This document shows positions 21,201 through 28,166 of a stretch of DNA of 32,358 nucleotides, in pieces. The notes below the pieces were generated by a model, which ran no database searches, had not been told where the DNA came from, and was given only the letters and a program-made list of their open reading frames with translations. The first letter of the stretch is position 1, and every line of letters begins with the position of its first letter. The position numbers were made by a program, and so were the translations under genes. The DNA comes from Rhodanobacteraceae bacterium (lineage in GTDB: Bacteria; Pseudomonadota; Gammaproteobacteria; Xanthomonadales; Rhodanobacteraceae): assembly GCA_009996615.1 (NCBI GenBank), contig JAACZU010000027.1, positions 1 through 32,358 on the forward strand, given 5' to 3'.

Positions 21201-23857
21201 GGCAACACGATTTCTCCAGCCGGCTCGCGCAGGTTGTAGCGCGAGGCCATCACCGCGCCATAGGCGCCGGCCTGTGCGATCAGGATCACGTCGCCCTCAT
21301 GGCATTCGGGCAGGCGGCGGTTCGCGCCGAGCACGTCGCCGGTCTCGCAGATCGGGCCGACGACCTGCACCATCTCGCCGGCCGGCCAGTCGAGGCGGCT
21401 CAGGTTCACGATCGCGTGCCAGGCCTCGTACAGCGCCGGGCGGATCAGCGAGTTCATGCCGGCGTCGATGCCGACGTAGTTGACGAAGCCCTTGCGCTTG
21501 ACCTGCGTCACGCGCGCGAGCAGCACGCCGGCGTCGGCGACGAGGAAGCGGCCCGGCTCCATCCACAGCGCGAACTGCGGATAGGCGCGCTTGACCTCGG
21601 CCAGGCCTGCGCCGAGCGCGGCGAGGTCGAGCGGCTGCTCGTCCGGGCGCGACGGCACGCCGAGGCCGCCGCCGATGTTCAGCGATTCGACGCGGCGGAA
21701 GCCCTCGGCGAGCGCGGCGAGCTGCAGATACACCGAGCGCCAGTGGCCGGCGTCGAGGATGCCCGAGCCGGCGTGCGCGTGCAGGCCGACGATGCGCACG
21801 TGGTGCGTGCGCGCGAGCGCGCGGAACGCATCGAGCTGGTCGAGCGCGAGCCCGAACTTGGAGGTGTCGCCGCCGGTGCGCACCTTGTCGTGGTGGCCGC
21901 GGCCGATGCCGAGGTCGACGCGCAGGTGGATCTCGCGGCCGGCGAACAGCTCGCCCCAGTGCGCCAGCGGATGCAGCGCATCGACGGTCACGCGCACGCC
22001 CTGCGCGAGCGCGGCGGCGTATTCCTCGCGCGGCGCAAAGTTCGGCGTGAACAGGATGCGCTCGGACGGCAGCTGCGGCAGCGTGGCGCGCAGCGCCGCG
22101 ATCTCGCCGGGCGAGACGCATTCGAACGCGAAGCCTTCCTCGTCGAGCGCGCGCAGGATCGCCGGATGCGGATTGGCCTTCAGCGCGTAGTGCCAGCGGT
22201 CGACAATGCCCGAACCCTCACCCGGCCTTCGGCCACCCTCTCCCGGGGGGAGACGGAAAAGATTCATCAGCGCGCGCGCCTGCGCGCGGACGGTGTCGAG
22301 CGAATACACATAGCGCGGCGATTCCTCGCCCGCGAGCCGCAGCAGCGCGGCGCGCTCGCGCCGCCACCAGGTCTCCTGCGGCGCGCTGGCGCCGTCCTCG
22401 GCCAGTTCGCGCCAGCTCGGGCCGAACACCGCGCCGTCCTCGACGCGCAGCGCGTCGGCGCGGATCAAGAGCGCGTGCAGGCGCGGCACCAGCTCGTCGG
22501 CGAGCGCCTCGTCGACGACGAAGGTCAGGTTCAGGTTGTTCGACGACTGGCTGATCATGTGCACGTCGAGCGCGCCGAACTCGGCCAGCACGCCCGACAG
22601 CTTGTGCAGCAGCGAGCGCATGCCGCGGCCGACCAGCGTGATCGCGGCGCACGGCGCGATCACCTTGACGCGGCAGATTTTCGCCAGGTCCGTGGCGAGC
22701 GCGGACAGCACGTCGGAATCGACCAGGTTCTCGCTCGGGTCGAGCGACACGGTCACGTTCGTCTCGGCCGAACCGATCAGGTCGACCGACAGGCCGTGGC
22801 GCTTGAACTCGGCGAACACGTCGGCGAGGAAGCCGACCTGCTGCCACATGCCGACCGTCTCCATCGACACCAGCGTGACGCCCTTGCGCATGCTGATCGC
22901 CTTCACGCACGGCGCCGCGTCGGCCGCGGCGGCGCGGATCTCGGTGCCGGCCAGGTGCGGCCGGTTGGTGTCCTTGATCACGAGCGGCACGCCGGCGCGG
23001 CGCAGCGGGCCAAGCGAGCGCGGATGCAGCACCTTGGCGCCGGTGGTCGCGATCTCCTGCGCCTCCTCATAGCCGAGCCGGGCAAGCAGGCGCGCCTCCG
23101 GCACGACGCGCGGGTTCGCGCTGAACATGCCCGGCACGTCGGTCCAGATCTCCACGCACTCGGCCTTCAGCAGCGCGCCGAAGCAGCCGGCCGAGGTGTC
23201 CGAGCCGCCGCGGCCGAGCAGCACGGTCTCGCCGCCGTCGTTGCGCGCGATGAAGCCCTGCGTGATGAACACCTCGCCCAGGTCCGCCAGCGCGCCGGGC
23301 AGCGCCGGATCGGGCGCGGCGGGCACGCTCGCCGACAGGTAGCGCGCCCACGCGCCCTGGTTCGCCAGCGGCACCGCGCGCAGGTAGTCGCGCGCATCGA
23401 GCCAGCGCGTGGGCAGGCCGCGCGCGGTCAGGAACGCGGCACCGAGCGTGCTCGACATCAGCTCGCCGAGCGCGAACACCTCGGCCTGCCAGTCCAGCGC
23501 GCCGGAGCCGCGGCGCGGATCGGCGATCAACTGGTCGAGCCGCGCCAGCCAGCCGTCGAGCGCATTGCGCGTAGGCAGCTCGAGCGCGCGGTGCAGCGCG
23601 TGATGGCGCTCGACGATGCCGACCTGCGCCTCGCGGCAGCGCGCCTCGTCGCCGCGCGTCTCGGCGATCGCCTTGAGCAGGTCGGTCACGCCGGACAACG
23701 CCGACACCACGATCAGCACGCGCCGGCCGCGCGCGCGGTGCGCGGCGGCGATGCGCTGGATGGCCTCCCAGCGCGCGCGCGTGGCGACGCTGGTGCCGCC
23801 GAACTTGGCGACGACCCAGGGCGCGGGCGCCGGGACCGATGCGAGAGTCGAACTCAC
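21197..23857 (-). CDS. lysAC: Bifunctional aspartate kinase / diaminopimelate decarboxylase LysAC
   Basis: Fusion of the first (aspartokinase) and last (meso-DAP decarboxylase) enzymes of lysine synthesis, known from Lysobacterales. The chosen start is GTG 23857 (VSSTLASVPAPAPWVVAKFG), giving 886 aa; no suitable ATG exists near it. The kinase half has KFGGTS (18-23), FITQGFIARN, LGRGGSDTSAG, EIWTDVPGM and two ACT segments (VSMETVGMWQQVGF, ISQSSNNLNLTFVV), so feedback control is likely. The decarboxylase half has the PLP lysine Lys560 in YALKANPHP, GLHAHAGSG, NIGGGLGVP, EPGRFLVADAG and the ICETGD motif. Residues about 535-549 (PPGEGGRRPGEGSG) are encoded by a palindromic repeat 11 residues before Lys560. 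The stop overlaps the murL start. Confidence 0.96.
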   Translation of the reverse strand: MSSTLASVPAPAPWVVAKFGGTSVATRARWEAIQRIAAAHRARGRRVLIVVSALSGVTDLLKAIAETRGDEARCREAQVGIVERHHALHRALELPTRNALDGWLARLDQLIADPRRGSGALDWQAEVFALGELMSSTLGAAFLTARGLPTRWLDARDYLRAVPLANQGAWARYLSASVPAAPDPALPGALADLGEVFITQGFIARNDGGETVLLGRGGSDTSAGCFGALLKAECVEIWTDVPGMFSANPRVVPEARLLARLGYEEAQEIATTGAKVLHPRSLGPLRRAGVPLVIKDTNRPHLAGTEIRAAAADAAPCVKAISMRKGVTLVSMETVGMWQQVGFLADVFAEFKRHGLSVDLIGSAETNVTVSLDPSENLVDSDVLSALATDLAKICRVKVIAPCAAITLVGRGMRSLLHKLSGVLAEFGALDVHMISQSSNNLNLTFVVDEALADELVPRLHALLIRADALRVEDGAVFGPSWRELAEDGASAPQETWWRRERAALLRLAGEESPRYVYSLDTVRAQARALMNLFRLPPGEGGRRPGEGSGIVDRWHYALKANPHPAILRALDEEGFAFECVSPGEIAALRATLPQLPSERILFTPNFAPREEYAAALAQGVRVTVDALHPLAHWGELFAGREIHLRVDLGIGRGHHDKVRTGGDTSKFGLALDQLDAFRALARTHHVRIVGLHAHAGSGILDAGHWRSVYLQLAALAEGFRRVESLNIGGGLGVPSRPDEQPLDLAALGAGLAEVKRAYPQFALWMEPGRFLVADAGVLLARVTQVKRKGFVNYVGIDAGMNSLIRPALYEAWHAIVNLSRLDWPAGEMVQVVGPICETGDVLGANRRLPECHEGDVILIAQAGAYGAVMASRYNLREPAGEIVLP
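22211..22254. repeat. Short palindromic repeat inside lysAC (CCCTCACCCGG...CTCTCCCGGGGGG)
   Basis: CGAACCCTCACCCGGCC, TTCGGCC and ACCCTCTCCCGGGGGGAGA form a compact GC-rich repeat unlike the surrounding codons. It adds the Gly/Pro/Arg/Glu peptide PPGEGGRRPGEGSG. Other diaminopimelate decarboxylases pass directly from the helix to the strand with the PLP lysine. About 44 bp plus flanks, so roughly 15 extra codons. Confidence 0.7.
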
Positions 23858-24169
23858 GGTGTGCTCTTCAAAAAGGGGGTGTTGCGGATGGCGCGGCGCA
23901 GCATACCGCAATGGATCGGCGCGCTGCGGGCGCAAACGCGGCAACTGGGAGGCGGTATGCGGGCAGCGACCCGCGCTTTAGCCCTCCCCTTCAAGGGGAG
24001 GGTTGGGTGGGGATGGTGTTCGGTTTTCGCGTCACCCTCTCCGCAAAAACTGATCCGCGCCCCTGCGTTTTCCGCTCGCCTTCCGGCACTGCTGCGACTC
24101 AGGCATGATCGACGACTCGACCGGGGAATCGAGGTTCGTTTGCATGTGCCACCTGCTCGTCCGCTCGCC
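23858..24169. other. 312-bp divergent intergenic region, lysAC / phzF-like
   Basis: No gene is seen. On the lysAC side, a 9-bp inverted repeat GCATACCGC/GCGGTATGC (23901-23909 and 23952-23960) contains TATGCT on the minus strand, a possible -10 box about 40 bp before the start. No lysine riboswitch could be recognised. The centre holds the palindromic repeat at 23982-24023. A nine-codon reading frame (24144-24173, MCHLLVRSP) ends in an ATGA overlap with the next gene. Confidence 0.5.
23982..24023. repeat. Palindromic repeat (CCTCCCCTTCAAGGGGAGG + GGGTGGGGATGG)
   Basis: The 21-bp palindrome at 23982-24002 is identical to the one inside murL at 20666-20686, and is followed by TTGGGTGGGGATGGTGTTCGG, the same tail as in murL with one T less. 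This intergenic copy shows that the element found inside genes also occurs outside them. Confidence 0.85.
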
Positions 24170-25063
24170 ATGACCACGCGCCGCTTCGCCCAGGTCGACG
24201 TCTTCACCATGCGCGCCGGCTACGGCAACCCGGTCGCGGTCGTGCTCGATGGCGATGGCCTCGACGGCGCCGCGATGCAGCGCTTCGCCGCGTGGACGAA
24301 CCTGTCCGAAACGACGTTCGTGCTGCCGCCGACGCAAGCCGGCGCCGACTTCCGCGTACGCATCTTCACGCCGCGGCAGGAGCTGCCGTTCGCCGGCCAC
24401 CCGACCGTCGGCACCACCCACGCCGTGCTCGCGCTGCGCCCGGAGCTGGCCGCGCGCGCGCAGCTCGCGCTCGAATGTGCCGCCGGCGTGCTGCCGGTGC
24501 GCATCGAGGGCGACGGCGCACGGCGACGCATCTTCGTACGCGCGCCGGCCGCGCGGATCGACGCGCCGCTGCCCGCACTAGTGGACGAGTTCGCGCAGGC
24601 GCTCGGCGCGACGCCACTCGCCGAGCCCGCGCCGCGCCTGGTCGACAACGGCCCGCACTGGCTGGTCGCCGCGTTCGCCGACGCGGCCGCGGTGCGCGCG
24701 CTGCAGCCGGACCTCGCCGCGGTCGCCGCGCTGACCACGCGCCACGGCGCGGTCGGCGTGTGCGTGTTCGGGCGCGAACCGGAAGGCGGCGACGCCGCGC
24801 TCGCGGTACGCGCGTTCTGCCCGGCCGACGGCATTCCGGAAGACCCGGTCACCGGCAGCGCGAACGCCGCGATCGGCGCGTTCCTGCACGCGACCGGCAT
24901 GCTGGCGGACATCGGCCCGCGCTACCGCGCCAGCCAGGGCCGCGAGGTCGGCCGCGACGGCCACGTCGAGGTCGCGGTCGATGCGCACACCGGCGCGGTC
25001 GAGATCGGCGGCCAGTGCGTGACCTGCATCCGCGGCGAACTCGACCTGGGCGACTCCGCATGA
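24170..25063 (+). CDS. PhzF-family isomerase/epimerase-like protein
   Basis: 297 aa. Member of the PhzF family, whose model enzyme isomerises trans-2,3-dihydro-3-hydroxyanthranilate in phenazine synthesis. Here no other phenazine gene is present, so the substrate is unknown and an amino-acid-related isomerase is more likely. Visible motifs: NPVAVVLDGDGL, the catalytic Glu47 in NLSETTFV, FAGHPTVGTTHAVL with His77, and EDPVTGSANAAIGAFL in the second half of the pseudo-symmetric fold. Start ATG 24170 gives the usual N-terminus (RRFAQVDVFT). The stop overlaps the start of the amino-acid permease gene (ATGA at 25060), which suggests that the permease brings in the compound acted on by this enzyme. 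Confidence 0.93.
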   Translation: MTTRRFAQVDVFTMRAGYGNPVAVVLDGDGLDGAAMQRFAAWTNLSETTFVLPPTQAGADFRVRIFTPRQELPFAGHPTVGTTHAVLALRPELAARAQLALECAAGVLPVRIEGDGARRRIFVRAPAARIDAPLPALVDEFAQALGATPLAEPAPRLVDNGPHWLVAAFADAAAVRALQPDLAAVAALTTRHGAVGVCVFGREPEGGDAALAVRAFCPADGIPEDPVTGSANAAIGAFLHATGMLADIGPRYRASQGREVGRDGHVEVAVDAHTGAVEIGGQCVTCIRGELDLGDSA

Positions 25064-26391
25064 ACGACGCCCGCGTGGTCCCCGCGCTGGCGCCGGTCGG
25101 CTATGCGCGCCGGCTCGGCGCGTGGGATGCATCGATGGTCGTGGTCGGCGGCGTGATCGGCTCGGGCATCTTCCTGACCCCGGCCGCGATCGCGCGCCAG
25201 ACCGGCTCGGCCGCCGAGCAGTTGCTGGCCTGGGCGATCGGCGGCGTGCTCGCGCTGATCGGCGCGCTCTGCTACGCCGAACTCGGCGCGCGCCGGCCGG
25301 CCGCCGGCGGCGGCTACGTCAACCTGCGCGAGGCGTTCGGCCTGGTCGTCGCATTCGTGTACGGCTGGAACATGCTGGTCGTGAACTATTCCGGCAGCCT
25401 CGCCGCGGTCGCGACCGTGTTCGTGCAATACGCCGCGGCCGCGTGCGGGCGCGAGCTGGCCGATGCGCGACCGTATGCGATCGGCGCGATCGTGTTCCTC
25501 GCCGGCATCAACTGGTTCGGCATCCGCGCCGGCGCGATCACGCAGAACCTGTTGACCGTGCTCAAGCTCGCCGCGGTCGCGGCGCTGGTCGTGCTCGGCC
25601 TCGCCGCCGGCGGCGCACCGGCGCCGAGCACGCCGCCGGCGCCGCTGAACCCGCTCGCCTTCGGTGGCGTGCTGCTGCCGGTGCTGTTCTCGTACGGCGG
25701 CTGGGCCTACGTCAACAACATCGCCGGCGAGATCCGCGAACCGCAGCGCAACCTGCCGCGCGCGCTGCTGCTGGGCATGCTGCTGGTCGCCGCCTGCTAC
25801 CTGCTGGTCAACCTCGCCATGCTCGCCGTGCTCGGCCACGAGGGCCTGGCCGCGAGCCAGGCGCCGGCGGCCGATCTGATGCGCCACGTGCTCGGCGAGC
25901 CCGACGCGCGCCTGATCGCGGCCGGCATCGCGGTGTCGACGCTCGGCTTCTGCAACATCTCGCTGATCGCCGCGGCGCGCGTGTTCCAGGCGATGGGCGC
26001 GGACGGCGTGTTCTTCCGAGTCGCCGGCCGCCTGCATCCGCGCTGGCGCACGCCGAACGTCGCGCTGGCGCTGCTCGCCGGCTGGGCCGGCGTGCTGGCC
26101 TGGAGCGGCAGCTTCGATCAGCTGCTGAACTACTCGACCACTGGCGACTGGCTCGGCTACGCCGCGGTGGTGGCGACGCTGTTCTGGTACCGCCACGTAC
26201 ACGCCATCGAGGCGGTCGCATTCCGCACTCCGCTGTTTCCACTGCTGCCGCTGCTGTTCCTTGCCGCGGTGCTGTGGGTCGTCGCGGTGACGATCTGGAA
26301 CCGGCCCGGCGACGCCGGCATGGGCGCGCTGATCACGCTGGCCGGATTGCCGGTGTACTTCATCTGGCGGCGGCTGCCGGTGCGCGGGTAA
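25060..26391 (+). CDS. APC-family amino acid permease
   Basis: 443 aa with about 12 membrane helices. The N-terminal motif of the amino acid-polyamine-organocation superfamily is clear: VVGGVIGSGIFLTPAAIA in helix 1 (unwound GSGIF substrate site), then LCYAELGARRPAAGGGYVNL in helix 3. LFSYGGWAYVNNIAGEIREP with QRNLPRA in helix 6 and the following loop resembles LAT-type exchangers and the serine/threonine or basic amino acid group (YxGWxxxNxxxxEIxxPxRNLP). The cargo is probably a neutral or aromatic amino acid, but the sequence does not fix it. Translationally coupled to the PhzF-like gene. The 151-bp region downstream contains a repeat hairpin and then the convergent orphan gene. Confidence 0.93.
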   Translation: MNDARVVPALAPVGYARRLGAWDASMVVVGGVIGSGIFLTPAAIARQTGSAAEQLLAWAIGGVLALIGALCYAELGARRPAAGGGYVNLREAFGLVVAFVYGWNMLVVNYSGSLAAVATVFVQYAAAACGRELADARPYAIGAIVFLAGINWFGIRAGAITQNLLTVLKLAAVAALVVLGLAAGGAPAPSTPPAPLNPLAFGGVLLPVLFSYGGWAYVNNIAGEIREPQRNLPRALLLGMLLVAACYLLVNLAMLAVLGHEGLAASQAPAADLMRHVLGEPDARLIAAGIAVSTLGFCNISLIAAARVFQAMGADGVFFRVAGRLHPRWRTPNVALALLAGWAGVLAWSGSFDQLLNYSTTGDWLGYAAVVATLFWYRHVHAIEAVAFRTPLFPLLPLLFLAAVLWVVAVTIWNRPGDAGMGALITLAGLPVYFIWRRLPVRG

Positions 26392-26455
26392 GGGGGATGG
26401 CGAACCTCGTCGCACTTGCCATGCAAAGTGGCGCGCGCCCCACCATCATGTGGAC

Positions 26456-26486
26456 GGTGGGACTCGCCGCTACGCGGCGGCCCACC
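26456..26486. repeat. Palindromic hairpin (GGTGGGACTCGCCGC... family)
   Basis: GGTGGG (26456-26461) pairs with CCCACC (26481-26486), with an inner stem CGCCGC-TAC-GCGGCG (26465-26479). The sequence GGTGGGACTCGCCGCT is shared with the repeat at 17472-17487. It lies in the convergent junction between the permease and the orphan gene and is a likely terminator for the permease. Confidence 0.75.
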
Positions 26487-26542
26487 CTACCCGCTTTGTG
26501 CAACCGACGCGCTTTCCATCGCGGCCGGCCAATCCGGGTCAC

Positions 26543-27445
26543 CTAACGCCGGCCGATCAACGACATCACCTCGGCGACCATGCGATCGAGCCGCTCCACT
26601 TGCGCAGGCGGCACCAGCTCTTCCCTGAGGAAGGTCTCGTAGGACGCGTAACTGCACTGGCCCGAATTGATGCAAATGGAATCCATCGCCATCGATCCGG
26701 GGCCGCAGGCTGCGCCGATCCGACAGGCGGCGATGCCCCACGCGACCCCGGCCAGCGGATTGCCGACTACCTGCGCATGACGCTCGGACATGGCCCCCTC
26801 AACCGGCCGCAATGCCAGGTTCGACAGCTCCAGCATCGCGTCCGGATCGGGCGCCCGCGCGACGGCTCCGACGAGGTCGTCCATTTCTTGCGCAGACAGC
26901 GGCTCCAACGACGACACCCGCAGGTTGATCTTCGCGGCGACGGAACCGTTGCCCGCAGCGATCTCCAGCCACCCCTTGATCGCCTCGTGGGGAATCGGCT
27001 CGCCGGAGTCGACCTTGCTGCAACGATCCGCCATGCGCCGCTGCAGTCGCTCGATGCCTGCCCGGGAGGCCGGTGCCTGCCCGGCCATCGCATCGAGCGA
27101 TGCCAGGAACCTCGGTGGATCCAGGCTGTAGCTCTGGCACAGGCCGTAGATCTGGGCCAGATGCCACTGCGAACGCGCAACACCCTGCATCGCCTCGCTG
27201 CGGAGGCGATCGAAGTCCATTTCGGCCGTCAGGAGCGGCGTCCCCTCCGATAGGCGAGCCGGCGCCGCAGCGCTGCCGCCGGCTGATTCCAGCGGGACTC
27301 TTCGATCCGCGCCTGGGCCGTTCGTCGCGCCCCCTTCGGTATCCCGTGCCGGAAGGAACAAGCCGCCGCGCCAGCCGGCGATCACGAACCCGACGACGAC
27401 GGCTGCCGCACTCATCCAGAGCGCCAACCTTGCATGGAAGCGCAT
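26543..27445 (-). CDS. Membrane-anchored protein of unknown function (Lysobacterales-type orphan)
   Basis: Not recognised. 300 aa from ATG 27445, chosen because GAGG lies upstream and the frame then opens with an N-terminal membrane anchor ([20 protein letters not shown], then VIAGWRGG). The open frame extends further upstream but without protein-like content. The rest is mostly helical, with an [15 protein letters not shown] segment that recalls Sel1/TPR-like helices, and a Cys-rich C-terminal part ([45 protein letters not shown]) typical of uncharacterised Lysobacterales envelope proteins. The conserved paired Cys suggests disulfides in the periplasm. It is convergent with the permease and divergent from the molybdenum hydroxylase operon. 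Confidence 0.72.
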   Translation of the reverse strand: MRFHARLALWMSAAAVVVGFVIAGWRGGLFLPARDTEGGATNGPGADRRVPLESAGGSAAAPARLSEGTPLLTAEMDFDRLRSEAMQGVARSQWHLAQIYGLCQSYSLDPPRFLASLDAMAGQAPASRAGIERLQRRMADRCSKVDSGEPIPHEAIKGWLEIAAGNGSVAAKINLRVSSLEPLSAQEMDDLVGAVARAPDPDAMLELSNLALRPVEGAMSERHAQVVGNPLAGVAWGIAACRIGAACGPGSMAMDSICINSGQCSYASYETFLREELVPPAQVERLDRMVAEVMSLIGRR

Positions 27446-27641
27446 CGTCACCCTCGCCAATCCGTCAATGGCTTCAGGAACGCACGCACCGGCCAGAAAG
27501 GCAAGCATCAAGACGGCACGCCGCCAAGCGCATCGACCCGCGCGGTCCGGACTGCATGCGGCAGAAGCGGCGCCGCCGCCGTTCACGCCACAAGATACGG
27601 ATGCGACAATGCCCGATGCGCCGTCGCGCCCGGAGCCCTGC

Positions 27642-28166
27642 ATGACCCGCCACGCCGATCCACCCGCCGAATCCCCTGCCCCGGCCCCGCGCCGGCCGCT
27701 CGAGCCGCTGCCGATCACGATCAACGGCAAGCCGTATTTCCATGACGGCGATCCCGCGATGCCGCTGCTGTGGTTCCTGCGCGACATGCTGCGCCTGACC
27801 GGCACCAAGTACGGCTGCGGCATCGGCGCCTGCGGCGCATGCACGGTGCTGGTCGACGGCAAGGTGGCGCGCGCGTGCATGCTGCCGATGAGCGCAGCCG
27901 CGCACCACACGATCACCACGATCGAGGGCCTGGAAGGCGACGCGCTGCACCCGGTGCAGCAGGCGTGGATCGAGGAGGACGTCGCGCAGTGCGGCTACTG
28001 CCAGGCCGGCCAGATCATGGCCGCGGTCGAGCTGCTGCAGCGCAAGCCGAAGCCGGGCGACGACGACGTCGCCGCTATCGGCAACCTGTGCCGCTGCGGC
28101 ACCTATCCGCGCATCCGCCGCGCGATCGCGCGCGCGTCCGAGCTGATGCGGAGCGGCAAGAAATGA
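27642..28166 (+). CDS. [2Fe-2S] subunit of a molybdenum hydroxylase (IorA/CoxS type)
   Basis: 174 aa from ATG 27642 with GGAG 6 bases upstream; ATG 27609 would add 11 residues. Small electron-transfer subunit of xanthine-dehydrogenase-family hydroxylases. The plant-ferredoxin-type cluster is bound by Cys59, Cys64, Cys67 and Cys79 ([20 protein letters not shown], then C). The second, helical cluster is bound by Cys117, Cys120, Cys150 and Cys152 ([12 protein letters not shown]). The N-terminal proline-rich stretch (residues 5-22) is unusual for the family. It has no signal peptide and would be carried out with its Tat-exported partner. Coupled to the large subunit by an ATGA overlap at 28163. 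Confidence 0.94.
   Translation: MTRHADPPAESPAPAPRRPLEPLPITINGKPYFHDGDPAMPLLWFLRDMLRLTGTKYGCGIGACGACTVLVDGKVARACMLPMSAAAHHTITTIEGLEGDALHPVQQAWIEEDVAQCGYCQAGQIMAAVELLQRKPKPGDDDVAAIGNLCRCGTYPRIRRAIARASELMRSGKK

Noticed and set aside
23858-24000. Lysine riboswitch in front of lysAC
   Set aside because: The leader is short and repeat-containing; none of the conserved lysine-riboswitch elements could be recognised.
21299-25063. Very long plus-strand open frame opposite lysAC and running into the phzF-like gene
   Set aside because: Only its last 297 codons are a real gene; the remainder is antisense to lysAC and has the His/Arg/Asp/Ala-rich composition typical of mirror frames in high-GC DNA.
24170-25063. 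A phenazine biosynthesis cluster
   Set aside because: Only a PhzF-family gene is present; no other phz genes surround it, and the family is broad.
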